64,000 nucleotides of DNA from Verrucomicrobiota bacterium (GTDB lineage: Bacteria > Verrucomicrobiota > Verrucomicrobiia > Opitutales > UBA953). Location of the stretch: contig BJHS01000011.1 in assembly GCA_014193315.1 (NCBI GenBank), positions 1-64,000 on the forward strand, written 5' to 3'. How positions within the stretch are numbered: the stretch's first letter is position 1; each line of letters starts with the position of its first letter. The notes beneath the pieces are model-generated. The model saw only the letters and a list, made by a program, of their open reading frames with translations, ran no database searches and was not told the origin of the DNA. Shown piece by piece: positions 16,214-25,025 of this stretch. The position numbers were made by a program, and so were the translations under genes.

Positions 16214-19200
16214 GCGCGGGGCTCCTTCCGATCTCCGGTCAGGAGCTTGAAGAACAAGGGAATGAAGAGCGTGGCCACAAAGGTATCAAAGAGCATGCCC
16301 CCGAAGACGCCGGTGCCCATGGAACGACGGGCCCCGGCCCCCGCGCCCGCGGCGAGGACGAGCGGGACCACGCCCAAGACGAAGGCCATCGAGGTCATGA
16401 CCAGCGGGCGGAAGCGGATGCGCGCCGCCTCGACGGCGGCCTCCGCGGCAGACTTGCCGGCATCGCGCGCCTTGACGGCGAACTCGACGATCAGGATCGC
16501 GTTCTTCGCCGCGAGACCGATGAGCGTGACCAAGCCGATCTGGAAGTAGAGGTCGTTAGGGGTGCCGCGCACCCAGATGGCCACCAAGGCGCCGAGCAAC
16601 GCGAACGGCACGGTCAAAATGACGCCAATGGGTAGCGACCACTTCTCGTAGAGCGCGGCCAAGATGAGGAAGACCATCGTCAAGGCCATCAGGAAGGCCG
16701 GCAACGCCGAGGTGGCGGAGCGCTTCTCCTGCAGGGCTTGGGCGGTCCAATCCAGTTCGTAGCCTTCGGGCAAGGTCTCCTCGGCGATTTCCTCCACGAG
16801 GCGGAGCGCCTCGCTGGAACTGATCGACGGCGCCCCGGCCCCCAGCACCCGGGCGGCGACGAAGCCGTTGTAACGATCGATCTGCTCCGGGCCCGAGGAG
16901 GCCCGGAGGCGGACCAGGCTAGAGAGCGGGATCATCTTCCCGTCGGCCGCGCGCACATGGATGCGGCCGACATCCGCGGCATCCATGCGCTCCGAGGGCT
17001 TGGCCTGCATGAGCACCCGGTAGGTGCGGCCGGCGCGGTTGAAGTCATTGACGTAGCTGGCGCCAATCATCGCCTGCAACGACTCGTAGATATCGGCCAG
17101 CGGCACGCCGAGGCTCATCGCGCGGGCCTCGTCGACGTCCGCGACGTATTGCGGGACGCTGGTTCGCATTAGGGAGCGGAGGTTGACGATCAACGGGCGC
17201 CCGGCCTTATCGCGGGCGGCCCCCAGGGCGGCGATGAACTGGTCGGTCACCTGCCCGAGGCGGACAGGGTTGTCGTCCTCGCGGGCTTGGAGGTAGAACT
17301 CGAAGCCGCCCGCGGTACCGATGCCCCGAATGGGGGGCGGGTTCACGACGAAACACATCCCCTGCGTGAACGGGGCGGTCGCTCCCATGAGGCGGCCGGT
17401 CAGTTCCTCGGCGCCGACGGAGCGCTCCGACCAATCCTTCAGCGGGAGGAAGATGGTGCCCGCGTTGGTCTTCTCCCCGCCCCCGATGAGGTCAAAACCA
17501 CTGATGGCGAAGGCATGGAAGACGGCGGGGTTGTCGGTGGGCGTCCGGAGGAGCGTCGGCACGATATCAGCAATGTAAGCCCGGGTGCGCGTGACGCTGG
17601 CCCCATCGGGCAAGGACACCATGCCGAGCACATACCCCTGGTCCTCGGACGGCAGGAAGCCCCGCGGACGCTCCCAGAGCAGCGCGGCATTGGCGGCGAG
17701 GATCGCGAGGAAAAGGCCGCCCGCGGAACGCGGGTGAGCGAGCAACCACTTCACGGCGCGATTATGCCAATCGGCGAGCGCCTTGAAACGGCGCGCGAAC
17801 CAACCCAGGAAGCCGGTCGTCGCGCCATGCGTGCGCGGCCGCAGGATCGCCGCGCATAGGGCGGGCGTGAGCGTCAGGGCCACGAAGCCGGAGATGATGA
17901 CGGAGATCGCCACGGTGAAGGCGAACTGCCGGTAGAGGGTGCCGGCGATGCCCCCGAGGAAGGCCACCGGCAGGAACACCGAGACGAGCACGAGGACGAT
18001 CGCCACGATCGCGCCGGAGACCTCGTGCACCGAGGCCAGCGCCGCCTCGAACGGGGACAACCCTTTCTCCTCCATGAGCCGTTCGACGTTCTCGAGCACC
18101 ACAATGGCGTCGTCGACGACGATACCGATGGCGATGACCATCGCGAACAGCGTCAAGGTGTTGATCCCGAAACCGAAGACCCAGAGCCCCGCGAAGGTAC
18201 CGATGAGCGAGACCGGCACCGCGATCATCGGGATCAAGGTCGCGCGCCAGCTCCCCAGGAAGCAGAAGACCACGAGCAGGACGAGGATGCCGGCCTCGAA
18301 GAGCGTGTGCTCCACCTCACGGATGGAGGCGGCGACAAAGCGGGTGGTGTCGAACGGGACCTCGTAATCGACGCCCGAAGGGAAACGCTTCGAAAGCGAC
18401 GCGACCCGCTGCTTGACCGCGTCCGCGACATCCAAGGCGTTGGCACCGGGAGCGAGGAAGATGCGGATGCCCACGGCGGTCTGGCCGTCCAAGGTCGCCT
18501 GTTGCTCGTAACTCTGGGCGCCGAGCTCGACCGTGGCCACATCGCGGAGGCGCAGCACGCCGGCGGCCCCGGTGGCACGCAGCAGGATATTGCCGAACTG
18601 CTCCGGCGTCGCCAAGCGGCTGGGCGTGATGATGGGCATCACGATGGCCTGCCCCGCCACGGTGGGCTCCTGCCCGAGACGGCCCGCCGCGTACTGGTTG
18701 TTGCTGGAGCGGATGGCGCGAGCCACGTCACCTGCCGTGACGCCAAGCTGGGCCATCTTGTCGGGGCGCAGCCAGACGCGCATCGAATAGTCGCGGGCGC
18801 CAAAGATACCAGCGTCGCTGATGCCGGGCACGCGCTTGATCTCCTCGACGATATTGACGGCGGCGTAATTACTGAGGAAGACCGAGTCACGGCTCCCATC
18901 CTTGGAGATCACGGAAATCGACATCAGGATGTCGTTGGACCGCTTCTTCACGACGATGCCGAGGCGGCGCGCCTCGTCGGGTAGACGCGGCTCGGCGACC
19001 TTCACCCGGTTGGTCAGGTTAATGACCGCGAGGTCGGGATCGGAGCCTGGCTCGAAGGTGACGGTGATGGTGAGCAGACCGTTCGAGGAGGAGGTCGAGG
19101 AATAGTACAGCAGGTTGTCGGTGCCATTGATTTCGTCCTCGATCGGCGCCGCGACCGTCCGCATCAAGGTCTCCGCCGAGGCGCCGGGATAGGAGATGGC

Positions 19201-19338
19201 GATGGTCGCCGTCGGCGGCGCGATCTGCGGGTACTGCGAGACGGGCAGCAGACGGAAAGCCATGAGGCCCGCCATGACCACGATCAAGGAGAGGACCGTC
19301 CCGAAGATGGGGCGGCGGATGAAGAAATCCCAGGACAT
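16210..19338 (-). CDS. RND multidrug efflux permease (HAE1, MexF/AcrB-like)
   Basis: 1042 residues, the typical HAE1 length, starting MSWDFFIRRPIFGTVLSLIVVMAGL. Proton-relay acids lie in AIGIVVDDAIVVLENVER (TM4), and the TM10 lysine is in LIGLAAKNAILIVEFAVKARD. Two large periplasmic loops with TDNLLYYSSTSSSNG and the second-half counterpart are present, and the C-terminus is FFKLLTGDRKEPRA. It pumps drugs or other amphiphiles from periplasm and inner membrane using the proton gradient. Sequence style is nearer MexF/OqxB than AcrB. The substrate is unknown. Confidence 0.95.
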   Translation of the reverse strand: MSWDFFIRRPIFGTVLSLIVVMAGLMAFRLLPVSQYPQIAPPTATIAISYPGASAETLMRTVAAPIEDEINGTDNLLYYSSTSSSNGLLTITVTFEPGSDPDLAVINLTNRVKVAEPRLPDEARRLGIVVKKRSNDILMSISVISKDGSRDSVFLSNYAAVNIVEEIKRVPGISDAGIFGARDYSMRVWLRPDKMAQLGVTAGDVARAIRSSNNQYAAGRLGQEPTVAGQAIVMPIITPSRLATPEQFGNILLRATGAAGVLRLRDVATVELGAQSYEQQATLDGQTAVGIRIFLAPGANALDVADAVKQRVASLSKRFPSGVDYEVPFDTTRFVAASIREVEHTLFEAGILVLLVVFCFLGSWRATLIPMIAVPVSLIGTFAGLWVFGFGINTLTLFAMVIAIGIVVDDAIVVLENVERLMEEKGLSPFEAALASVHEVSGAIVAIVLVLVSVFLPVAFLGGIAGTLYRQFAFTVAISVIISGFVALTLTPALCAAILRPRTHGATTGFLGWFARRFKALADWHNRAVKWLLAHPRSAGGLFLAILAANAALLWERPRGFLPSEDQGYVLGMVSLPDGASVTRTRAYIADIVPTLLRTPTDNPAVFHAFAISGFDLIGGGEKTNAGTIFLPLKDWSERSVGAEELTGRLMGATAPFTQGMCFVVNPPPIRGIGTAGGFEFYLQAREDDNPVRLGQVTDQFIAALGAARDKAGRPLIVNLRSLMRTSVPQYVADVDEARAMSLGVPLADIYESLQAMIGASYVNDFNRAGRTYRVLMQAKPSERMDAADVGRIHVRAADGKMIPLSSLVRLRASSGPEQIDRYNGFVAARVLGAGAPSISSSEALRLVEEIAEETLPEGYELDWTAQALQEKRSATSALPAFLMALTMVFLILAALYEKWSLPIGVILTVPFALLGALVAIWVRGTPNDLYFQIGLVTLIGLAAKNAILIVEFAVKARDAGKSAAEAAVEAARIRFRPLVMTSMAFVLGVVPLVLAAGAGAGARRSMGTGVFGGMLFDTFVATLFIPLFFKLLTGDRKEPRA

Positions 19339-19347
19339 CGCGGGGGC

Positions 19348-20484
19348 TTACTTGGTGGCTGGCTTGACCGGGTCGCGGAGAACCAGGGGGGTGCCCGGGC
19401 GGACCTTGACCAGGTTATCGAGCACCACCTGATCGCCGGCCTTCAGGCCGCCGGAGAGGATGGCGCGGTTGCCGCTGACGAGTGCCAGCTCGACCGGACG
19501 CATCTGCGCCTCCTTCTCCGGGCCGAACACATAGACGAAGCGTCCTTGCGCGGACTGCAGCAGGCAGGAGGCCGGGACGGTGACGGCGCCGACGATCGGG
19601 CGGCCCGCCAGGCGGACGCGGACAAACTGCCCCGGCAGCAGCTGCGCCCCGCGGTTCGCGAACTCCGCGCGCATCTGGATGGTGCCGAGCCGGGACTCGA
19701 CCTGGGCGGCCACGAAATTGATCTTGCCCACCAAGGGCAGCGGCTGACCGGTGGCGTCGAGCACCTCGACCTTAGTGCGGGCGGCCACCGCGGCGTCCGC
19801 GGCGAAGAGCCGTTGGAAATCTTCCTCGGAAAGCCCGAAGCGGACCCAGACCTGCTCGCGTTGCACGACCGTCGTGAGCAACCCATCGGCGCCCGGCGAT
19901 ACCAGCGACCCTTCCGACCGGACCAAGCGCCCGGTGAAGCCGGCGATCGGGGCGCGGACCTCGCAGTAGGAGAGATCCAACTCGGCGGTACGCACCTTGG
20001 CCGCGGCGATATCGCGGGCCGCGAGGGCGGCGGCCGCGAGGGACCGGGCATCCCCCGCTTCCTTGACGCTGGCGGCGCGCGCCTCGAGCAGCGCCTGCTG
20101 CCGCGCGGACTCGGCCGCGGCCTGGTCGGCGCGGGCCTGCTCCTGGGCGAACTGGGCCTTCGCCAAGGCCAACGCGATCGAGTAGGGGGCGGGATCGATC
20201 CGGAAAAGTAGGTCGCCCGCCTTCACCACGGCGCCCTCCTGATAAGACTGGGCTAAAAGTATGCCCGAGACGCGGGCACGCACCTCGACCTCGCGGGCCC
20301 CCTCCACCTGGGCGGTCAGTTCGGCGAATTGAGGCACCGCGGCCACCTCGACGATCAGGGCATTGACCGGCAACGGGTCAGGTTTGACGGGCTTGCCCGG
20401 CTTGCCGTCCCCGCAACCGGGAAGCGCCATCAAGGCACCGAGGAGCAGAAGACCCTCGACAGGGTGCAATTTACATACAGACAT
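19348..20484 (-). CDS. RND efflux periplasmic adaptor (membrane fusion lipoprotein)
   Basis: 378 residues from ATG 20484. The leader MSVCKLHPVEGLLLLGALMALPGC ends in a lipobox (Cys24). Domain order is typical: beta-barrel/lipoyl half-motif (ARVSGILLAQSYQEGAVVKAGDLLFRIDP), alpha-hairpin (about 100-170, KAQFAQEQARADQAAAESARQQ), and the second lipoyl half (CEVRAPIAGFTGRLVRSEGSLV). The start codon lies inside the 24-bp palindrome that is probably the TetR operator, leaving almost no 5' leader. An alternative later start would lose the signal peptide. First gene of the efflux operon. Confidence 0.92.
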   Translation of the reverse strand: MSVCKLHPVEGLLLLGALMALPGCGDGKPGKPVKPDPLPVNALIVEVAAVPQFAELTAQVEGAREVEVRARVSGILLAQSYQEGAVVKAGDLLFRIDPAPYSIALALAKAQFAQEQARADQAAAESARQQALLEARAASVKEAGDARSLAAAALAARDIAAAKVRTAELDLSYCEVRAPIAGFTGRLVRSEGSLVSPGADGLLTTVVQREQVWVRFGLSEEDFQRLFAADAAVAARTKVEVLDATGQPLPLVGKINFVAAQVESRLGTIQMRAEFANRGAQLLPGQFVRVRLAGRPIVGAVTVPASCLLQSAQGRFVYVFGPEKEAQMRPVELALVSGNRAILSGGLKAGDQVVLDNLVKVRPGTPLVLRDPVKPATK

Positions 20485-20493
20485 GAATGTAAA
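20470..20493. promoter_or_regulatory. Probable TetR-family operator between the adaptor gene and its regulator
   Basis: TTTACAT (20470-20476) and ATGTAAA (20487-20493) form a perfect 7-bp inverted repeat with 10 bases between. It lies in the 24-bp gap and first codons between the divergent efflux adaptor (start 20484) and tetR (start 20509). The half-sites and CATGAATGTAA part resemble from memory the AcrR and TtgR operators. Repressor binding here would block both directions. Confidence 0.75.
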
Positions 20494-20508
20494 TCTACCT
20501 ACCCCCGT

Positions 20509-21156
20509 ATGGCTCGCAAGACGAAAGCAGAAGCCGCCCTGACACGTCACCGAATCGTTGAATCGGCCCGCCAGGTCTTCAGCCGTGCCGGCGTGGCGAA
20601 CACGTCGCTCGAGCTGGTGGCCAAAGAGGCATGCGTGACCCGCGGGGCGGTCTACTGGCATTTCCGCGACAAGGCCGACCTCTTCCTTGCGGTGCGCGCC
20701 GACACAGGGACGTTACTGCGGTTGCCACCGGCCGGCACGGGGGACGCCTTACGGCGACTGGAAGAGAGCCTGCTGGCGGCGATCCGCCGACTGGAAACAG
20801 AGCCCACCGCCCGGCAGACCTATGAAGTCATGCTGTGGAAGTGCGAGTACGTGGCCGAACTTTCCCCGGTGCGGACCGAGCTGATGACCGCCGGCCAAGC
20901 GTTCAGCGAGGAAGTACGTCAGCTCTACACCCAGGCCCGGGAAGCCGGCCTGACCGCGCCGAACCTAGACCCGGGGCTCGCGGCCCTGGAGACGTTCTGC
21001 CTCTACGCCGGTATGGTGAAACTTTGGCTCGCCGACAACACCGGCGAGGTCCTGCGACGGCGGGTCGAACCGATGATCCGCGCGCATGTCGCCAAGCACC
21101 GCCGCGAACCTGCATTGACCCCTCCCTCCGGGCGTGCTAATAAGAAAGCGAAGTGA
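20509..21156 (+). CDS. TetR/AcrR-family repressor of the adjacent RND operon
   Basis: 215 residues from ATG 20509. The HTH is clear at about 12-58: IVESARQVFSRAGVANTSLELVAKEACVTRGAVYWHFRDKADLF, very close to AcrR/TtgR/MexZ in the recognition helix (TRGAVYWHF). The C-terminal ligand domain has EYVAELSPVRTELMTAG. It is divergent from the efflux operon with a palindromic operator between, so autorepression plus repression of the pump is the simple model. Its stop overlaps the GTG start of the next gene, linking it to two unrecognised secreted proteins. Confidence 0.93.
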   Translation: MARKTKAEAALTRHRIVESARQVFSRAGVANTSLELVAKEACVTRGAVYWHFRDKADLFLAVRADTGTLLRLPPAGTGDALRRLEESLLAAIRRLETEPTARQTYEVMLWKCEYVAELSPVRTELMTAGQAFSEEVRQLYTQAREAGLTAPNLDPGLAALETFCLYAGMVKLWLADNTGEVLRRRVEPMIRAHVAKHRREPALTPPSGRANKKAK

Positions 21157-21779
21157 AGTCCCTCTCCCATGGGTTGCTCTGCCTGCTGGTTGCCTCCCTC
21201 GGTGCCGCGACCGACGAGCCTTCCCCGCCGACCACCCTGCCGTTCATCTACGACGAGATCGGCGGCAAGTTCCTCCTGCGCCTGGACAACCGCCGCTACC
21301 AACTCGCATCGACACTCAAGGACTCGGTCGCCCACCTGCTCGCCGACGCGAACTACCCGCAGGCGAAACTCTGCCACGAGGACTACAAACGGGCCCTAGC
21401 CGAGAAAGCCAAGGCCGAGGCCACCGTCGCCCGCTACGATGCCAACGCCAAGCGTCTCGGCACGGTGGTCGAACGGGCCCGGCAAAGCCTGGAATCGGCG
21501 CGGAATCAACTTTCGCTCTACCGAAGCTACCCGACCTATGAGGCGGCTCAGTTGCTTTTCCTGCAAGAGCAGGTCACCCGGGCGACCGCCCAGTTAGCGA
21601 TGGCCGAAGATCAGGAAAACCGGGCTCGGCAAAAGACCGAGGAGGTCCGGCAGGCCACCGAACCCGCCCAGGAACGGGCGGAGAAGGCGCGTCAAGCCTA
21701 CCAGGCGGCGTTGACGAGTTACGAGAAGACCTTGGCCAGCCTACGCGCCCTGGCGTTGTCGGCCGGCACGGCGCTCTAG
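21153..21779 (+). CDS. Secreted coiled-coil protein of unknown function (paralogue 1)
   Basis: 208 residues from a GTG that overlaps the tetR stop (GTGA), so it is probably co-translated with the repressor. The signal peptide is KSLSHGLLCLLVASLGAA. After a short N-terminal region (GGKFLLRLDNRRYQLASTLKDSVAHLLADANY), residues about 70-200 are almost all alpha-helical coiled coil rich in Ala, Glu, Lys, Arg and Gln. It ends in RALALSAGTAL. The next gene is a diverged copy with the same layout and the same GTAL end. I do not recognise the family. Position suggests a periplasmic protein co-regulated with the efflux system. Confidence 0.75.
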   Translation: MKSLSHGLLCLLVASLGAATDEPSPPTTLPFIYDEIGGKFLLRLDNRRYQLASTLKDSVAHLLADANYPQAKLCHEDYKRALAEKAKAEATVARYDANAKRLGTVVERARQSLESARNQLSLYRSYPTYEAAQLLFLQEQVTRATAQLAMAEDQENRARQKTEEVRQATEPAQERAEKARQAYQAALTSYEKTLASLRALALSAGTAL

Positions 21780-21835
21780 GACTTCCCGGCCAAGCCGACA
21801 TTGACGGACCGCGGGAAGCGACTAGGGATAGCCAC

Positions 21836-22480
21836 GTGAAGGTCTCCCCCGCCCTCCTCGCCCTGCTGTCGGGCGCCATCCTCGTGATGGCCGCGCCGGT
21901 CGAGGAGACGCCGGCGCCGCCACTGCCACCCACGCTCTACGCCCAACCGGCCGGAAAAATCAAGGTACGCTTCGAAGGCAAGTCCTTCCTGTTGGCCGAG
22001 GAGTTCAAACCCGCGGTCACCCGGTTGCTGGGCGAGGCCAACTACGCGAAGACGCGCGAGTTCTACCTCTCGGTTCGCCGAAGCCTCACCGAGAAAATCC
22101 TGCTCGAGGCGAAGATCCGCCAGGTCGAGTCACTGGCCAAGGGCGCGAACGACCGGCTCGAAAATTTGCGCGCGAAGCACGTCGAATTGAAGGCGAAGCT
22201 CCTGGCGATGCGGCTCGACCCGGAAGCATTCCCCGACGCCGACCTCGACAGTTACGTCCGACTAGGCACCAGCATCGCCGCGACCGCCGCCCAGATTGAC
22301 CGCGAGGAGGAACTCGCCGCCAGCGCCCAAGGCAAGTTCGAGGACATGCGCCTCAAGGTCGAACCGGCCCTGCAGGCCGCCCGCAAACTGAGCGACGACT
22401 ACCTCGAGACACTCAAGGCCTACGAACGTCCGATCACCGAGCTCCGCGAACTAGCCGTCGCCAAGGGCACCGCGCTCTGA
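21836..22480 (+). CDS. Secreted coiled-coil protein of unknown function (paralogue 2)
   Basis: 214 residues from GTG 21836. The signal peptide is KVSPALLALLSGAILVMAAP, followed by a Pro-rich linker and then GKIKVRFEGKSFLLAEEFKPAVTRLLGEANYAKTREFY. That last stretch aligns by eye with the matching part of the upstream gene (shared ANY core and helix pattern). A long coiled coil (about 75-205) and the shared end ELAVAKGTAL follow. The two genes look like a tandem duplication that has diverged strongly. No enzymatic motif, no Cys. Family unrecognised. Confidence 0.75.
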   Translation: MKVSPALLALLSGAILVMAAPVEETPAPPLPPTLYAQPAGKIKVRFEGKSFLLAEEFKPAVTRLLGEANYAKTREFYLSVRRSLTEKILLEAKIRQVESLAKGANDRLENLRAKHVELKAKLLAMRLDPEAFPDADLDSYVRLGTSIAATAAQIDREEELAASAQGKFEDMRLKVEPALQAARKLSDDYLETLKAYERPITELRELAVAKGTAL

Positions 22481-22545
22481 GCCCAGCCGGCGTTTTCGCT
22501 GGCGAGGGTCCAACCAGCACCTAGTTTGCGCTCGCCCCGCCTACC

Positions 22546-23670
22546 ATGCGCTCGCTTACCCTGCTCCTCGCCTTGACCGCCCTGCTCGGCGCCCAGACGC
22601 CCGCCACCGCCAAGCTCGACCCAGCGATGGCCGCGAGCGCAACCAAGGCCGGACCGGACCTCGCGTGGCATGATCCGGCAGGCTGGGGCATCGAAGGCCG
22701 GCTCTGGCCCGAGCAGGAACGTCGCAGCTACTTCGATCGCCTCCCCGCCGCCGCCGAGCAGACGGTGCCGGCGGCGGTCTGGAACCTCAGCCGCGATAGC
22801 GCCGGCCTGATGGTCCGCTTCCGCACCGACGCGAAGAGCATCCATGTTCACTACAAGGTGACCAAGCCCGCACTGGCGATGCCACACATGCCAGCCACAG
22901 GCGTGAGCGGCGCCGACCTCTACGCGCGTGACGGCCAAGGTCGCTGGCGCTGGGTGAACGTGACGCGCCCGGCGCAGGTGGAGACGCGGACCGAGTTGAT
23001 CGGCGGTCTCGACGGCACGTCGCGCGAGTACGCGCTCTACCTGCCGCTCTACAACGGCGTGCAGTCCCTGGAGCTGGGCGTGCCCAAGGGCGCCGCATTC
23101 GCGGGCTTGGCCCCGCGTCCCAAGCCGATCGTGTTCTACGGCACCTCCATCACGCACGGGGCCTGCGCCAGCCGGCCCGGCATGGTCCACACGGCGGTCC
23201 TCGGTCGACGGCTCGACGCGCCGGTGGCGAACCTCGGCTTCTCGGGCAACGGCCGGATGGACGCCTCCGTGGGCGCCCTCCTCGCGCAGGTGGACGCGGC
23301 CGCCTACGTCATCGACTGCCTGCCGAACATGGGGCCGGAACAGGTGACCGAACGGTGCGTCCCGCTGGTCAAGCAACTGCGCACCGCTCACCCCGACACC
23401 CCCATCATCTTGGTGGAAGATCGCCGCATGACCAACGAGTGGCTCCAGCCTGGCCGCCAGAAGTTCCACGACCGTAACCACGCGGCGCTGCAGGCTGCCT
23501 TCGCCGAACTCAAGCAACAAGGCATCCCGAAACTCCATTACATCCCGGGCGACGCCCTTTACGGCACGGACGGCGACGGTGCGACGGATGGCTCGCACGC
23601 GAGCGACCTCGGGTTCTTCCGCCAGGCCGACGTCTTCGAGCCGGTGCTGAAGGAGGCGCTGGGTCGCTGA
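22546..23670 (+). CDS. Secreted SGNH/GDSL esterase with GxDLY N-terminal domain
   Basis: 374 residues with signal peptide MRSLTLLLALTALLGAQT. The N-terminal half carries the GADLYARDGQGRWRWV motif of the GxDLY jelly-roll domain. The catalytic SGNH domain starts near 195. Block I is FYGTSITHG (Ser201), followed by NLGFSGNGRMD and block V DGSHASD (Asp348, His351). Related two-domain proteins are carbohydrate esterases acting on acetylated glycans. The substrate here is unknown. It is a single gene between the coiled-coil pair and yhhQ. Confidence 0.88.
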   Translation: MRSLTLLLALTALLGAQTPATAKLDPAMAASATKAGPDLAWHDPAGWGIEGRLWPEQERRSYFDRLPAAAEQTVPAAVWNLSRDSAGLMVRFRTDAKSIHVHYKVTKPALAMPHMPATGVSGADLYARDGQGRWRWVNVTRPAQVETRTELIGGLDGTSREYALYLPLYNGVQSLELGVPKGAAFAGLAPRPKPIVFYGTSITHGACASRPGMVHTAVLGRRLDAPVANLGFSGNGRMDASVGALLAQVDAAAYVIDCLPNMGPEQVTERCVPLVKQLRTAHPDTPIILVEDRRMTNEWLQPGRQKFHDRNHAALQAAFAELKQQGIPKLHYIPGDALYGTDGDGATDGSHASDLGFFRQADVFEPVLKEALGR

Positions 23671-23722
23671 TTTTCCACCGCCCCCGCTGGCGTCCCCGAC
23701 CGTTTCATTCAGACTGCCTCCC

Positions 23723-24427
23723 ATGAACCGCGGCTTCCGCTACTACGACCTAATCCTCGGCGCGTTCGTGGCCGTGCTGCTCTGCTCCAACCTGATCGGC
23801 CCCGCCAAGGTCGTGATGCTGAACCTGCCGTGGCTGGGCCCGACGCAGTTCGGCGCGGGTAACCTGTTCTTCCCGCTGTCCTACATTTTCGGCGACATCC
23901 TCACCGAGGTCTACGGCTACGCGCTGGCCCGCCGCGTGATCTGGGCTGGCTTCGCCGCGATGCTTTTCGCCACCGTGATGACGTGGGTCGTCCTGGTGCT
24001 GCCGGCCAGCCCTGACGAGCCCTTCAGCGCGCAACTCCAACCCGCCCTGGTGCTTTGCTTCGGGGGCGGCTGGCGCATCGCCCTGGGCTCAATCCTGGCC
24101 TTCTGCGTGGGCGATTTCCTGAATTCCTACGTGCTCGCCAAACTCAAGGTACGCACCCAAGGCCGCCATGCTTGGCTACGCTTCATCGTCTCGACCATCG
24201 TGGGGCAGGCGATCGACAGCCTGATTTTCTACCCGCTGGCCTTCGCCGGCATCTGGACGGGGGCGACCTTACTCAAGGTCATGGCGGCCAACTGGGCGTT
24301 CAAGGTGCTCGTCGAGGCCGCGATGACCCCCGTGACCTACGTCGTCTGCGAGAAACTCAAGCAAGCCGAAGGCGTCGATGCCTACGATGCCCAGACCGAC
24401 TTCACGCCCTTCTCGCTCAAAGGCTGA
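23723..24427 (+). CDS. yhhQ: Queuosine precursor transporter, YhhQ/VUT family
   Basis: 234 residues with about six membrane segments. Family signatures are NLFFPLSYIFGDILTEVYGYALARRVIWAGF, the paired acidic motifs GDFLNSYVLAKLK, and GQAIDSLIFYPLAF near TM5. These transporters take up 7-cyano- or 7-aminomethyl-7-deazaguanine for tRNA queuosine synthesis; some homologues were once called vitamin uptake transporters. No queuosine biosynthesis gene is nearby. The next feature downstream is a tRNA-Leu on the other strand. Confidence 0.9.
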   Translation: MNRGFRYYDLILGAFVAVLLCSNLIGPAKVVMLNLPWLGPTQFGAGNLFFPLSYIFGDILTEVYGYALARRVIWAGFAAMLFATVMTWVVLVLPASPDEPFSAQLQPALVLCFGGGWRIALGSILAFCVGDFLNSYVLAKLKVRTQGRHAWLRFIVSTIVGQAIDSLIFYPLAFAGIWTGATLLKVMAANWAFKVLVEAAMTPVTYVVCEKLKQAEGVDAYDAQTDFTPFSLKG

Positions 24428-24445
24428 AGGTCGGAGAGAGCGTCG

Positions 24446-24526
24446 TGCCCAAGACCGGGCTCGAACCGGTAAGCCTTGCGGCGACAGATTTTAAGTCTGC
24501 TGTGTATGCCATTCCACCACTTGGGC
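24446..24526 (-). tRNA. tRNA-Leu (anticodon TAA)
   Basis: On the minus strand the acceptor GCCCAAG pairs perfectly with CTTGGGC. The anticodon stem GCAGA/TCTGT encloses CTTAAAA, anticodon TAA. A long variable arm GCC-GCAA-GGC identifies a class II tRNA, and the T arm is ACCGG-TTCGAGC-CCGGT. The discriminator is A. CCA is not encoded, unlike in the other three tRNAs in the window. Confidence 0.94.
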
Positions 24527-24572
24527 CGACCCGAGGAACTTACCCGTGGGTGCCCGTCTGGCAAACCCGGAA

Positions 24573-24920
24573 TCAGGCGCCGGCCTTGTCGAGCAGCGGC
24601 TGACAGAGTTTGTAAACCCCGCCGGTGAGGGCACAGGCCACGAGCAACGCCGGCCAGAATGCGAGGCCGGCCTTCAAGAGGTAAGGCAGGGCGAGGAACA
24701 GGACGAACGACGGGATCGTGTAAGCGAGGATGGACCAATTGAGAGCGATGACCTTGGCCTGATCGCCGGTATCCACCCACGTCCAGATCATCACCATCAG
24801 GCTCGTCAGGGGCAGCGCGCATAAGAGCGCGCCCAGGGAAATATCGCGCTTCGCAAGCTCGGCGGCGCCGACGATCACGGTGGCCGAAAGGAGGAACTTC
24901 AGGATCAGCTGCAGGCTCAT
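24573..24920 (-). CDS. Small DUF3147-like membrane protein
   Basis: 115 residues from ATG 24920, with four membrane segments: LILKFLLSATVIVGAAELA, LGALLCALPLTSLMVMIWTWV, WSILAYTIPSFVLFLALPYLL and FWPALLVACALTGGVYKLC. The RDISLGALLCALPLTSL stretch between TM1 and TM2 fits the DUF3147 family of four-helix proteins, whose function is not known. The much longer frame upstream of this ATG is the antisense shadow of trpA and was rejected. Confidence 0.75.
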   Translation of the reverse strand: MSLQLILKFLLSATVIVGAAELAKRDISLGALLCALPLTSLMVMIWTWVDTGDQAKVIALNWSILAYTIPSFVLFLALPYLLKAGLAFWPALLVACALTGGVYKLCQPLLDKAGA

Positions 24921-25025
24921 GCCGCCATCCTGCGGAGGCCCGGGCCGCGGGCAAAGCGGAAATGCCCGTGGCCAGCCCAATAAGTCGCCTTGCCCTCCCG
25001 CCCAAAGGCGGCTTGCCTCGAGGCG

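Noticed and set aside
14804-22480. Efflux region as a recently acquired island
   Set aside because: GC content and codon use look like the surrounding genes, and there are no integrase, IS or repeat boundaries.
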